Positions 1 to 8,237 are shown, numbered from the stretch's first letter. The stretch: 16,303 nucleotides of DNA from Lachnospiraceae bacterium (GCA_014804185.1 JAAVAG010000157.1:1-16303); one strand, 5' to 3'. The notes: generated by a model from the letters alone, not told the origin. Program-made: numbers and translations.

Positions 1-21
1 ATAATGGGCAGGGAGGTGTAA
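1..21 (+). CDS. 3' end of an upstream gene (partial)
   Basis: Frame 1 reads I-M-G-R-E-V and then TAA at 19-21, two bases before the next ATG. The next gene's ribosome binding site (GGGAGGTG, about 11-18) would lie inside this tail. That is the tight spacing seen in the rest of the operon, so a preceding co-transcribed gene is likely. Six codons are too few to identify the product. Confidence 0.3.
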   Translation: MMGREV

Positions 22-23
22 GA

Positions 24-1664
24 ATGGAGAAACATTACAGGAAGATTGTAAAAGACACAGAAAACAGGGTGCGTATATCCCTGCGGCGGCAGATCACGGA
101 TCCCGATAATCCCCGTTACGGAGGGTTCCGGGATGACACGGGGATCGTACAGGCCAAATACGCCATCTACAGAGTGGCGTCCATGACGGCGGCTTACTGC
201 TGCCCGGATGCAGTATTTTATCATGATGAGAAGATTTTTGACAGCATTATGCTGGGACTCTCCTATATACGGAGCGTGCAGCATGAAAGCGGCCTGTTTG
301 ACTATATCACATGCAACTTTTTCTCTGCCCCGGATACGGCGTTCTGCATCAAGAAACTGCTGCCGGTATACGAATATCTGGCGAAAAAAGAGGAGAAAGA
401 CGAAAAGGAAAGCGCTGTCTTTCAGGCTGTGGGCGAGATCGTGGAGAGCGGAGCAAGAGGAATGCTGGAGGGCGGTTTCCACACACCCAATCACAGATGG
501 GCCATTGCTTCCGTGCTGATGACCTGCAGCAGACTGTTTGACGATGAGCGGATGGCGGCGGCAGCGCAGGAATATCTGAAAGAGGGCATCGACTGCAACG
601 AGGACGGCGAATTTTCGGAAAAATCGGCGGGCAACTATAACCGGGTCAACAACGACGCCATGATCATGCTGTCCCGCGCCACGGGGGATGATACTTATGA
701 GAAGCATGCGGTGCGCAATCTGAAAATGATGCTCACCTACATAGAGCCGGACGGCAGTATTTTTACCGCAAATTCCACCCGGTTTGACAAGGATCTGCTG
801 ATCTATCCCAAAGATTACTATATGGAGTATCTGTGGATGGGCATGAAATATCAGATCCCCGAGTTTCTGGGGATGTGCAACACGATCTTTGATATTGTGG
901 AGGAAAAGCATATTACCTCGCCGGATTTCCTGATCTGGTTCATGCTGGATCCGAAGTGCAGAACTTTTGAATTTGAGGAGCGGTATCAGCCGGAGGATTA
1001 TCATGTGTTTTACCGGGAGTCCGGTATTGCCAGATGCCGCAGCGGGAAATACACTTACACAGTGATGAAAGGAAAATCCAACTTTTTCTATCTCCACAAC
1101 GGCACCATGAAGCTGGAGGTGAAAGTGTGCGGCAGCTTCTGCGAGCACAGAGCCTTTAAAGGGGAGGAGATCGAGCGCCTTGGGGACGGGGAATATCATC
1201 TGCGGCAGGTGATGCGGGGATGGTACTATCTGCCTTTCGAGCAGGCGCCGGATACAAGCGACTGGTGGAAGATGGACAATGCTGCCCGGCCGAAAAAGAC
1301 AGGGCCGGATATTCAGATCGACGTATGGGTAAAGGAAGCGCCGGAGGGCGTGGATATCCGGGTAAAGACTTCCGGCGTGGAGGGCGCGCCGTGGAGGGTG
1401 GAACTGGCATTTTCCGGCGTGAATTTCCTGACAGGCCCTTATCTGGATATGCCCCTTTCCGGCAGTGAGGTGCTGGTGGTGAAAGCGGGCGATATCGAGG
1501 TGGAAAACGGCAAAGATGTGCTGAGCGTCGGACCCTGCTTCGGGGAGCATCATTTTACCGAGGGCAAGGAGGACAGCGAGGCAAAGACGCCCGGGGCGGC
1601 TACATTGTATCTCACGGACTATACGGCTTTTGACCATGAGATCCATATTCGGCGAAAGGAGTAA
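24..1664 (+). CDS. putative polysaccharide lyase-like (alpha/alpha)-toroid protein
   Basis: This is a 546-aa protein with no signal peptide and no membrane segment, so it is probably cytoplasmic. The first ~300 residues are helical and carry two notable motifs: G-G-F-H-T-P-N-H-R-W at 150-159 and S-A-G-N-Y-N-R-V-N-N at 201-210. The remaining ~220 residues look beta-rich. A helical toroid with Asn/His and Tyr residues followed by a beta-sandwich is the layout of heparinase II/III and alginate-lyase-like families. I infer a relative of these that acts on an imported uronic-acid or inositol-linked substrate. The ATG at 24 follows GGGAGGTG with normal spacing. The gene is first in a run leading into the iol genes, with only 5 bases to the next gene. 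The substrate is unknown, and an isomerase or hydrolase role on the same scaffold is possible. Confidence 0.45.
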   Translation: MEKHYRKIVKDTENRVRISLRRQITDPDNPRYGGFRDDTGIVQAKYAIYRVASMTAAYCCPDAVFYHDEKIFDSIMLGLSYIRSVQHESGLFDYITCNFFSAPDTAFCIKKLLPVYEYLAKKEEKDEKESAVFQAVGEIVESGARGMLEGGFHTPNHRWAIASVLMTCSRLFDDERMAAAAQEYLKEGIDCNEDGEFSEKSAGNYNRVNNDAMIMLSRATGDDTYEKHAVRNLKMMLTYIEPDGSIFTANSTRFDKDLLIYPKDYYMEYLWMGMKYQIPEFLGMCNTIFDIVEEKHITSPDFLIWFMLDPKCRTFEFEERYQPEDYHVFYRESGIARCRSGKYTYTVMKGKSNFFYLHNGTMKLEVKVCGSFCEHRAFKGEEIERLGDGEYHLRQVMRGWYYLPFEQAPDTSDWWKMDNAARPKKTGPDIQIDVWVKEAPEGVDIRVKTSGVEGAPWRVELAFSGVNFLTGPYLDMPLSGSEVLVVKAGDIEVENGKDVLSVGPCFGEHHFTEGKEDSEAKTPGAATLYLTDYTAFDHEIHIRRKE

Positions 1665-1669
1665 AAGAA

Positions 1670-2344
1670 ATGGAAACGGAGACACTGGTGCGGGCCTGTG
1701 TGCCGCATCTGCGCTATGACCGGGCGGAGCCCTTTGCGCTGAAGGGGATCGGGTATACGGTTTACCGGGATACGCCGAATCACGCGGCGCAGCCAAGCCC
1801 CTCCTGCAGGCGGTTCATAAAAGCGCCGGAGGGCGGAACCGCCATTGAATATGCATTTTATTATGACTTTGATATCCAGCATCTGTATGATCTGGAACAT
1901 GCTTTTGTATACCTGGACGCAGAAGGTGCGGTGACAGGGGTGGAGAGCAGTTTTCACGGGAAATTTCTGAACAGTATGATCGAGGGGGTTCTGGAATTTG
2001 AGGATCGCCATCCGGTGCTGTATGTACAGCCGGGCAAGCATGCGCTGATGCCGTCGCCGGAATATTTCAAACTGGTCATCGATCGGAACAGAGCCTGCAG
2101 AGAAGAAGCGGGAGCGGCGGGATTTCTCATTATGCCCATGTTTGAGGGAAGGCTGTTTACGGATGATGAGACGAACCGGAAAGTGGAGGCATATATCCGT
2201 GAGACCTATGCCTTTGATCCCACCTGGGAATTTACGGCGGAAAGTCCGGACGGACTGCGGGAGGAAGAACTGCTCATGCCCTACGGTGAGTTGGATGAGA
2301 ATATAGTCAGGCGGCTAACCGTGTGGAGCAGGAAAATAAATTGA
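1670..2344 (+). CDS. Vps62/NPP1-like beta-sandwich protein of unknown function
   Basis: This 224-aa protein has no signal peptide or membrane segment. I do not recognise a named family, but it has three motifs in the order seen in Vps62 (DUF946) and NPP1/NLP-type proteins. The first is an aromatic strand followed by H-L-Y-D-L-E-H at 71-77, which recalls the GHRHDWE metal site of NLPs. The second is S-S-F-H-G at 93-97. The third is H-P-V-L-Y-V-Q-P-G-K-H-A at 114-125, which recalls the 'PVVYVAxGSHA' strand of Vps62 proteins. A metal-binding beta-sandwich is the resulting inference. The ATG at 1670 has AAAGGAG (1655-1661) eight bases upstream, and the gene follows the lyase-like gene by 5 bases, so the two probably work together. 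Its stop codon lies inside the first hairpin of the element at 2341-2405. Confidence 0.45.
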   Translation: METETLVRACVPHLRYDRAEPFALKGIGYTVYRDTPNHAAQPSPSCRRFIKAPEGGTAIEYAFYYDFDIQHLYDLEHAFVYLDAEGAVTGVESSFHGKFLNSMIEGVLEFEDRHPVLYVQPGKHALMPSPEYFKLVIDRNRACREEAGAAGFLIMPMFEGRLFTDDETNRKVEAYIRETYAFDPTWEFTAESPDGLREEELLMPYGELDENIVRRLTVWSRKIN

Positions 2345-2405
2345 AAAATCTGGGATTTTTCAATCGGCAAATTTGTGCCGACACAATATATGCGATGAAA
2401 TCGCA
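2341..2405 (+). repeat. three-hairpin intergenic element ahead of iolC
   Basis: Three perfect inverted repeats sit back to back. TTGAAAAATC (2341-2350) pairs with GATTTTTCAA (2354-2363) over a 3-base loop. TCGGCA (2364-2369) pairs with TGCCGA (2376-2381) over six bases. TGCGAT (2391-2396) pairs with ATCGCA (2400-2405) over GAA. No T-tract follows, so this is not a classical terminator. It may be a dispersed REP/MITE-like repeat, or an mRNA processing or stability element that sets iolC expression apart from the two upstream genes. The structure is seen directly; the role is inferred. Confidence 0.6.
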
Positions 2406-2446
2406 TGTATGAAAATTGCGGGCTGTCGGCGGCATGGAGGAGTGGT

Positions 2447-3481
2447 ATGCAGTATATTTCATTTGACAAAACAAGGGAATATGATCTTGTCCTGCTGGGA
2501 AGGATCGCCATCGATTTTAATCCGGTGGATATGAACCGGCCGCTGGAGGAGAGCGGCAACTTTAACAAGTATCTGGGGGGCTCTCCCGCCAATATCGCGG
2601 TGGGCATGGCAAGGCTGGGAAAAAAGACCGGCTTTTTTGCCAAAGTTTCCGACGATCAGTTCGGCGACTATGTGACCCACTATTTTGAGCGCGAGGGCAT
2701 AGACACCAGCCGCATCACCCGGTGCGTAAGCGGGGAGAACCTGGGACTGACCTTTACGGAGATCAAAAGCCCTACAGAGAGCCGGATTTTGATGTACCGC
2801 GACGGAGTGGCGGATCTGATGCTTCACCCGGAGGATATCGACGAGGACTATATCAGACGGGCAAAGGCGCTGCTGATATCGGGTACGGCGCTTGCCGCCA
2901 GTCCTTCCAGAGAGGCGGCGCTGAAAGCCGTGATGCTGGCCAGGAAAAACGGCACTGTGGTGATTTTTGATATAGACTACCGCGCCTATACGTGGAAGAA
3001 CATGGATGAGATATCCGTCTATTATTCCCTGGTGGCCCGGGACAGTGATCTGATCATCGGCTCCCGGGAGGAGTTTGACCTGACGGAGCGCATTTTGGGA
3101 ACAACATCAGACGATAAGGCGAGCGCAAAGCGCTGGCATGACTGCGGCTGCAGGATCGTGGTTATCAAGCACGGAAAAGACGGTTCCACCGCTTACACCT
3201 GCGACGGAAAAAGCTATTCGGTGAAGCCGTTCCCCACAAACGCCGTGAAAGGCTTCGGCGGAGGAGACGGATACGCATCTTCATTCCTGCGGGCCTTGAT
3301 CGACGGATGCGATGTTTCCAAAGCGCTGGAATACGGCTCCGCCTCGGCATCCATGCTGATCTCCGCCCACAGCTGTTCCGCTGCTATGCCCACGCTGGCG
3401 GAGGTGGAGGCGTTTATCCGGGAGGAAAAGGAAAAATACGGCGAGATGGTAAGTGAAAACGGAGGTAACGGCGATGTATGA
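2447..3481 (+). CDS. iolC: 5-dehydro-2-deoxygluconokinase
   Basis: IolC is a PfkB/ribokinase-family kinase that phosphorylates 5-dehydro-2-deoxygluconate to its 6-phosphate in myo-inositol catabolism. The 344-aa product has the N-terminal PfkB signature G-G-S-P-A-N-I-A-V-G-M-A-R-L-G at 44-58. It also has D-I-D-Y-R-xx-W at 175-182 and the C-terminal anion-hole/catalytic motif G-F-G-G-G-D-G-Y-A-S at 269-278, with Asp274 as the likely base. The usual GAGD appears here as GGGD, a mild variant. The start at 2447 is chosen because GGAGGAG (2436-2442) lies just upstream. The longer in-frame ATG at 2405 lies in a hairpin and has no ribosome binding site. The end overlaps iolB by 8 bases, indicating translational coupling. 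Confidence 0.93.
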   Translation: MQYISFDKTREYDLVLLGRIAIDFNPVDMNRPLEESGNFNKYLGGSPANIAVGMARLGKKTGFFAKVSDDQFGDYVTHYFEREGIDTSRITRCVSGENLGLTFTEIKSPTESRILMYRDGVADLMLHPEDIDEDYIRRAKALLISGTALAASPSREAALKAVMLARKNGTVVIFDIDYRAYTWKNMDEISVYYSLVARDSDLIIGSREEFDLTERILGTTSDDKASAKRWHDCGCRIVVIKHGKDGSTAYTCDGKSYSVKPFPTNAVKGFGGGDGYASSFLRALIDGCDVSKALEYGSASASMLISAHSCSAAMPTLAEVEAFIREEKEKYGEMVSENGGNGDV

Positions 3482-4244
3482 GAATCCGGAATACAATGCG
3501 CAGGGGGAGAAGATCCTGTGTGAGGAAAACGGCAAAAACAGCCATATGCTGATGGATGTGCGCGTAAAGAAGATGGAGGCGGGAGAGACGCTTCGGCTGC
3601 ATGCGCCCGAAAAGGAGACGGCGGTGATGCTGCTGGCGGGAAATGTGACGTTTCTCTTTGAGGGAAGAGAGGAGAGGGCGGCAAGACGCAGCGTGTTTGC
3701 GGATAAGCCCTACTGTCTGCACTGCTGCCGCGGTGCGGAAATCGAGATCACAGCCGGAGAGAGCAGCAGGCTTCTGATCCAGCAGACCACCAATCCGCGT
3801 GAGTTTGATACGGTGTTCTATACGCCGGACATGTGTACGCTGCAGGAATTCGGCAGCGCACAGTGGAACGGAACGGCGCACAGAAAAGTGCTGACGGTCT
3901 TTGACTATGACAATGCGCCGTACTCGAATCTGGTGATGGGGGAGGTGTTCCACAAGCCGGGATGCTGGTCCAGCTATCCGCCCCACTTTCATCCCCAGCC
4001 GGAACTGTACTATTATGAATTTGACAAGCCGCAGGGATTCGGCGTGGGCTTTGACGGTGAGGAGTGCTTTAAAGTGGGAGATCAGGGATATCTGGCTATC
4101 ACGCCCATGAACGCCCATCAGCAGGCGGCCGCACCGGGATACCATATGTATTATGCGTGGCTGATCCGCCATCTGGACGGGGATCCCTGGAGGAAGACCC
4201 GCATCGATGTGCCGGAGCACAGCTGGCTGATGAAGGAGGATTGA
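3474..4244 (+). CDS. iolB: 5-deoxy-glucuronate isomerase
   Basis: IolB isomerises 5-deoxy-D-glucuronate to 5-dehydro-2-deoxygluconate, the substrate of IolC encoded just upstream. The 256-aa product has the usual length and the bicupin layout of IolB. The metal-binding strand S-S-Y-P-P-H-F-H-P-Q-P-E-L-Y-Y-Y-E-F has His171, His173 and Glu177, and a later His215 in N-A-H-Q-Q completes the likely site. Q-G-F-G follows, as is typical of the family. The start at 3474 is preferred over the in-frame ATG at 3453 because GGAGG at 3461-3465 is correctly placed for it and this gives the usual IolB N-terminus. It overlaps the iolC stop by 8 bases and ends 2 bases before the iolD start. Confidence 0.93.
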   Translation: MYENPEYNAQGEKILCEENGKNSHMLMDVRVKKMEAGETLRLHAPEKETAVMLLAGNVTFLFEGREERAARRSVFADKPYCLHCCRGAEIEITAGESSRLLIQQTTNPREFDTVFYTPDMCTLQEFGSAQWNGTAHRKVLTVFDYDNAPYSNLVMGEVFHKPGCWSSYPPHFHPQPELYYYEFDKPQGFGVGFDGEECFKVGDQGYLAITPMNAHQQAAAPGYHMYYAWLIRHLDGDPWRKTRIDVPEHSWLMKED

Positions 4245-4246
4245 TT

Positions 4247-6166
4247 ATGGCATATATGACGACGGCACAGGCGCTGGTACGGTTTCTGGATAACCAGTAT
4301 GTGTCTTTTGACGGACAGGAAAACAAATTTGTGGATGGTATTTTCACCATATTCGGACACGGTATTGTGTGCGGACTGGGAGAGGCGCTGGACAGTGACA
4401 GGGGAAGTTTAAGGGTTTATCAGGGCAAAAACGAACAGGGGATGGCGCATGCCGCCATGGCTTATGCCAAGCAGAACAACCGCAGGAGGATTCTGGCGTG
4501 TTCCTCCTCCATCGGCCCCGGCGCCGCCAATATGATCACGGCGGCGGCTACCGCCACGGTGAACCATGTGCCGCTGCTTCTGTTTCCGGCGGACGCTTTT
4601 TCCACCAGACAGCCGGACCCGGTGCTGCAGCAGTTTGAACAGGTAAACTCGCTGGCGGTCACCACCAACGACGCCTACCGGGCGGTGTGCCGGTACTGGG
4701 ACAGGATCGCCAGGCCGGAGCAGCTGATGTCCGCCATGATAAACGCCATGCGGGTGCTGACGGACACGGCGGAGACGGGGGCGGTCTGCATCAGCCTTCC
4801 CCAGGATGTGGAGGGGGAGAGTTATGATTTCCCTGAGGAGTTTTTTACAAAGAGAGTGCACCGGATCACGCGTATTGTGCCTGCGGCGGAGGAACTGGAG
4901 GACGCGGTTTCGGCGCTTCTGGAGGCAAAAAGGCCCCTGGTGATCTGCGGAGGCGGCGTGCGTTACTCGGAGGCGGGGGAGGCGCTGGAGAAATTCTGTG
5001 AGCGTTTTCACATTCCCTTTGCGGAGACCCAGAGCGGCAAGACGGCCTGCCTGTCCTCCCATTCCTGCAATCTGGGGGGCCTGGGCGTTACGGGAAACAG
5101 CGCCGGAAACGATATCGCAAAAGAAGCGGATGTGGTGCTGGGTATCGGCACCAGATTTTCCGATTTTACCACGGCGTCCAAATCTCTGTTCCGGCAGGAT
5201 GCAAGGATCGTGACCGTGAATACCTCACGCTTTGACGCCTATAAGCTGGGGGCGGTAAAAGTGGTGGCGGACGCAAAACTTGCCATAGAAGCCCTGACGG
5301 AACTTCTGCAGGCAAAGAACTACCGCTCCGGCTGGCAGAATGAGATAGAGGAGGCCAGAAAAGCGTGGGAGGAGGAGATGAAATTTTTATCCTCCTACTC
5401 CTGGGGAGAGGATTTTAAACCGCTGATCGGCGCGGGAGATCCCAGGACGATCCCGGAGTTTCGCGAGATGACGGGAAGCACCCTGACCCAGACGGCTGTG
5501 GTGGCAAAGGTGCGGGAAATGATACCGGCGGATGCCGTCTGTGTGGGCGCGGCGGGCTCCCTGCCGGGAGATCTGCAGAGAATGTGGACTTCCGACAGCC
5601 GGTATTCCTACAATATGGAATACGGATATTCCTGCATGGGCTACGAGATCGCGGGAGCGCTTGGCTCCAAACTGGCGGCGCCGAAGCGGGAGGTATACGC
5701 CATGTGCGGGGACGGCAGTTATCTGATGCTGCACTCCGAACTGGTCACTTCCCTGCAGGAGCATAAAAAGATCAATGTGCTGCTGTTTGACAACAGCGGA
5801 TTCGGATGCATCAACAATCTGGAAATGTCCAACGGCATCGGCAATCTGGCGACGGAGTTCCGCTTCAGGGATGAGGCGGGGCAGCTTCTGGGCGACCTGA
5901 TTCCTATAGATTTTGCGGCATGCGCGGCGGGCTATGGCGTAAAGACTTACCGTGCTGCGAATATGGAGGAACTGGAAGCGGCTCTGAAAGACAGCCTGCA
6001 GCAGGACGTATCCACTCTGATCGATATCAAGGTACTGCCCAAGACCATGACCGACGGATACGGCGCATGGTGGCATGTGGGCGTGGCAAGCACTTCCCGG
6101 AATGAAGCGGTGCGCGACGCTTATGCGGGAAAAGAAGAAAATCTGAAGAAAGCGAGGAAATACTGA
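4247..6166 (+). CDS. iolD: 3D-(3,5/4)-trihydroxycyclohexane-1,2-dione acylhydrolase (decyclizing)
   Basis: IolD is a thiamine-diphosphate enzyme that opens the ring of trihydroxycyclohexane-1,2-dione (from IolE) to give 5-deoxy-glucuronate for IolB. The 639-aa product matches the usual length. The N-terminal PYR domain carries the cofactor-activating Glu63 in N-E-Q-G-M-A-H-A-A-M-A. A central Rossmann-like domain includes V-I-C-G-G-G-V-R. The C-terminal PP domain has the ThDP/Mg motif that begins G-D-G-S-Y at 488-492 and ends L-L-F-D-N at 512-516. The ATG at 4247 follows AAGGAGGA (4233-4240). An in-frame ATG 30 codons upstream lies within iolB and lacks a ribosome binding site. The stop overlaps the iolE start as ATGA-type coupling at 6164-6168. 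Confidence 0.94.
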   Translation: MAYMTTAQALVRFLDNQYVSFDGQENKFVDGIFTIFGHGIVCGLGEALDSDRGSLRVYQGKNEQGMAHAAMAYAKQNNRRRILACSSSIGPGAANMITAAATATVNHVPLLLFPADAFSTRQPDPVLQQFEQVNSLAVTTNDAYRAVCRYWDRIARPEQLMSAMINAMRVLTDTAETGAVCISLPQDVEGESYDFPEEFFTKRVHRITRIVPAAEELEDAVSALLEAKRPLVICGGGVRYSEAGEALEKFCERFHIPFAETQSGKTACLSSHSCNLGGLGVTGNSAGNDIAKEADVVLGIGTRFSDFTTASKSLFRQDARIVTVNTSRFDAYKLGAVKVVADAKLAIEALTELLQAKNYRSGWQNEIEEARKAWEEEMKFLSSYSWGEDFKPLIGAGDPRTIPEFREMTGSTLTQTAVVAKVREMIPADAVCVGAAGSLPGDLQRMWTSDSRYSYNMEYGYSCMGYEIAGALGSKLAAPKREVYAMCGDGSYLMLHSELVTSLQEHKKINVLLFDNSGFGCINNLEMSNGIGNLATEFRFRDEAGQLLGDLIPIDFAACAAGYGVKTYRAANMEELEAALKDSLQQDVSTLIDIKVLPKTMTDGYGAWWHVGVASTSRNEAVRDAYAGKEENLKKARKY

Positions 6167-7059
6167 TGTTAAACAAAGAAAAAGTGCGTCTTGGGATCGC
6201 CCCTATTGCATGGACCAACGACGACATGCCTGATCTGGGAGCGGAAAACACCTTTGAGCAGTGCGTCTCGGAGATGGCTCTGGCAGGCTTTACCGGGTGT
6301 GAGGTGGGAAACAAATATCCCAGGGATACGGCGGTGCTGAAAAAGGCCCTGCAGCTTCGGGGAATGCAGATCTGCAACGCCTGGTATTCCACGTTTCTGA
6401 CGACGGCTCCCTATGAGGAGACGGAAAAGGGCTTTATAGAGCATATCACCTTTTTAAAGGAGATGGGAGCTAAGGTTGTGGGCGTCTCGGAGCAGGGACA
6501 TTCCATACAGGGCACGGATAAGTCCATCTTCCGGGATAAATATGTGATGAACGATGCGGAATGGGAACTGCTCTGCACGGGTTTGAACAGACTGGGGCGC
6601 GTGGCCGCGGATATGGGGATTGCGCTGACTTTTCATCACCACATGGGGACAGTGGTGCAGACGGCGGCTGAAATCGACCGGATGATGGAGAACACGGATC
6701 CGGAACTGGTGGGACTTTTGTTTGACAGCGGTCATCTGGCGTACTGCGGCGAGGATTATATGGCGGTGCTGAAAAAATATGCGGGCAGGATCCGGCATGT
6801 GCATCTGAAAGATATCCGGCCCGATGTGGTCAGGAAAGTGAAAGAGGAAAACTTGAGTTTCCTGCAGGGCGTGCGCATGGGGACATTTACTGTGCCGGGA
6901 GACGGAAGCATAGACTTTGCACCGATTTTTGAAGTGCTGGCGGAAAGCGCCTACGAGGGATATGTGCTGGTGGAGGCGGAGCAGGATCCGGCGGTGGCAA
7001 ATCCTCTGGAGTACGCCATCAAGGCGAGAAAATACATAGCGGAAAAAGCGGGGCTGTAA
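6166..7059 (+). CDS. iolE: myo-inosose-2 dehydratase
   Basis: IolE removes water from scyllo-inosose (the IolG product) to give the dione used by IolD. The 297-aa protein has the xylose-isomerase/AP-endonuclease-2 TIM-barrel pattern. It includes G-C-E-V-G-N-K-Y-P at 44-52, H-H-H-M-G-T-V-V-Q at 157-165, L-F-D-S-G-H at 185-190, H-V-H-L-K-D-I-R at 211-218, and a C-terminal V-L-V-E-A-E-Q-D. These supply the usual Glu/Asp/His metal ligands. The ATG at 6166 overlaps the iolD TGA and has GCGAGGA upstream. The next gene follows after a short gap. Confidence 0.93.
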   Translation: MLNKEKVRLGIAPIAWTNDDMPDLGAENTFEQCVSEMALAGFTGCEVGNKYPRDTAVLKKALQLRGMQICNAWYSTFLTTAPYEETEKGFIEHITFLKEMGAKVVGVSEQGHSIQGTDKSIFRDKYVMNDAEWELLCTGLNRLGRVAADMGIALTFHHHMGTVVQTAAEIDRMMENTDPELVGLLFDSGHLAYCGEDYMAVLKKYAGRIRHVHLKDIRPDVVRKVKEENLSFLQGVRMGTFTVPGDGSIDFAPIFEVLAESAYEGYVLVEAEQDPAVANPLEYAIKARKYIAEKAGL

Positions 7060-7094
7060 GTTCTGCGCACAGTGAAAAAGAAAGGATGAGAGAG

Positions 7095-8105
7095 ATGATT
7101 AAAATCGGCATTATCGGTGCGGGGCGCATCGGAAAGGTACATTTGCAGTCCATCACATACCGGGTAAAAAATGCACAGGTGAAAGCGGTGGCAGATCCTT
7201 TTATGAACGAGGAGACGGAAAGATTTGTCAGGGGAATGGGCGTGACGGAGGTTTATAAGGATTACAGACAGATCCTGGCAGATCCGGAGATCGACGCGGT
7301 ACTGGTGTGCTCGTCCACGGATACCCACGCCGCTATTTCCATTGAGGCCATTCAGGCGGGTAAGCATGTGTTCTGTGAGAAACCCGTGGACCACGCTCTG
7401 GATAAGATCAAGGCGGTGGAGGAGGCTCTGACAGCCCATCCCGGCTGTAAGTTCCAGGTGGGCTTTAACCGCAGGTTCGACCACAACTTTGCGGCGGTTA
7501 GAAAGGCGTATGACGAGGGCAGGATCGGAGAGGCGCATGTGCTGAAAATTACGTCCAGAGATCCGGAGCCGCCTAATCCCGCATATATCAAGGTTTCCGG
7601 CGGCATGTTCCTGGATATGACCATTCATGATTTTGATATGGCATGTTTTCTGACGAACAGCGACGTGGAGGAAATCTATGTGCAGTCCGCCGTTCTGGTG
7701 GATCCCGCAATCGGCGAGCAGGGGGATGTGGACACTGCCATCATTACCATGAAGATGACAAACGGAGCGCTGGCGGTGATCGACAACTCCAGACGTGCGG
7801 CCTACGGTTACGATCAGCGCGCGGAACTGTTTGGTTCCAAGGGGATGGTGGCCACCGCAAACGATACCCTGTCCTCCGCGGTGATCTCGGATGCAAACGG
7901 CGTGACGGGAGAGAAACCCCTGTTCTTCTTCCTGGAGCGGTACATGGAGTCTTTCTCGGAGGAGATGAGGCAGTTTGTGGACGCCTGCGAGAATGACGGG
8001 GAGGTGCCGGTGGGCATTCATGCGGGTATGCAGGCGGTAAAGATCGGCCTGGCCGCAAAAAAATCTGTGGAAGAGCACAGACCTGTTAAGATGGCGGAGT
8101 TGTAA
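7095..8105 (+). CDS. iolG: inositol 2-dehydrogenase
   Basis: IolG is an NAD-dependent Gfo/Idh/MocA-family dehydrogenase that oxidises myo-inositol to scyllo-inosose, the entry step of the pathway. The 336-aa product has an N-terminal Rossmann motif I-G-I-I-G-A-G-R-I-G-K-V-H at 4-16, the conserved E-K-P at 95-97, and the catalytic D-M-T-I-H-D-F segment with Asp174 and His178. The start is set at 7095 because AAAGGA (7081-7086) is at proper spacing. The in-frame ATG at 7086 overlaps that ribosome binding site. It is the last iol gene here and is followed by a strong hairpin. Relatives such as scyllo-inositol dehydrogenase (IolX/IolW) cannot be fully excluded, but position in the operon favours IolG. 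Confidence 0.9.
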   Translation: MIKIGIIGAGRIGKVHLQSITYRVKNAQVKAVADPFMNEETERFVRGMGVTEVYKDYRQILADPEIDAVLVCSSTDTHAAISIEAIQAGKHVFCEKPVDHALDKIKAVEEALTAHPGCKFQVGFNRRFDHNFAAVRKAYDEGRIGEAHVLKITSRDPEPPNPAYIKVSGGMFLDMTIHDFDMACFLTNSDVEEIYVQSAVLVDPAIGEQGDVDTAIITMKMTNGALAVIDNSRRAAYGYDQRAELFGSKGMVATANDTLSSAVISDANGVTGEKPLFFFLERYMESFSEEMRQFVDACENDGEVPVGIHAGMQAVKIGLAAKKSVEEHRPVKMAEL

Positions 8106-8157
8106 GGCGGCTTGCGGGGGACGGTAAGTTTAATCGACGAGAAGTTTTATTACTGGA

Positions 8158-8186
8158 TCGCCCCACCTGTTTTACAGGTGGGGCGA
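8158..8186 (+). terminator. 13-bp perfect hairpin after iolG
   Basis: TCGCCCCACCTGT (8158-8170) pairs perfectly with ACAGGTGGGGCGA (8174-8186) around a TTT loop. It begins 53 bases after the iolG stop. The downstream sequence is only modestly T-rich, so the T-tract is weak on the + strand and absent on the - strand. It could end both convergent operons. The lack of a T-tract may reflect the junction with foreign sequence that begins two bases later (8188). Confidence 0.6.
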
Positions 8187-8187
8187 C

Positions 8188-8237
8188 TTAATCTTCTATC
8201 CAGAACTGTTTTCGGAGTTATGATATTGTTGTTTGGG
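8188..8237 (+). pseudogene. relic fragment of an ABC-2 permease gene
   Basis: This 50-base stretch matches 13942-13992 inside the intact permease gene on the same strand. The first 16 bases (TTAATCTTCTATCCAG) are identical, as are later blocks TTTTCGGAGTT and TGATATTGTTGTTTGGG. A few mismatches and one missing base separate them. It corresponds to permease residues about 103-120 (F-N-L-L-S-S ... V-V-W-G), with the reading frame broken. It lies between the iolG hairpin and the stop codon of the LHH-toxin gene, so it marks an old recombination edge. Confidence 0.75.

Noticed and set aside
2405..2446. Longer iolC start with 14 extra residues
   Set aside because: The ATG at 2405 lies in a hairpin arm and lacks a ribosome binding site. 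GGAGGAG at 2436-2442 serves the ATG at 2447, which also gives the usual IolC N-terminus.
3214..4220. Long minus-strand frames opposite iolC and iolB
   Set aside because: They are mirror frames of G+C-rich coding DNA, rich in His, Arg, Pro and Ser, with no ribosome binding sites. The plus-strand genes are certain.
6951..8078. 375-codon minus-strand frame opposite iolG
   Set aside because: It is a shadow frame with high His/Arg content and no family pattern, lying against a clear iolG.
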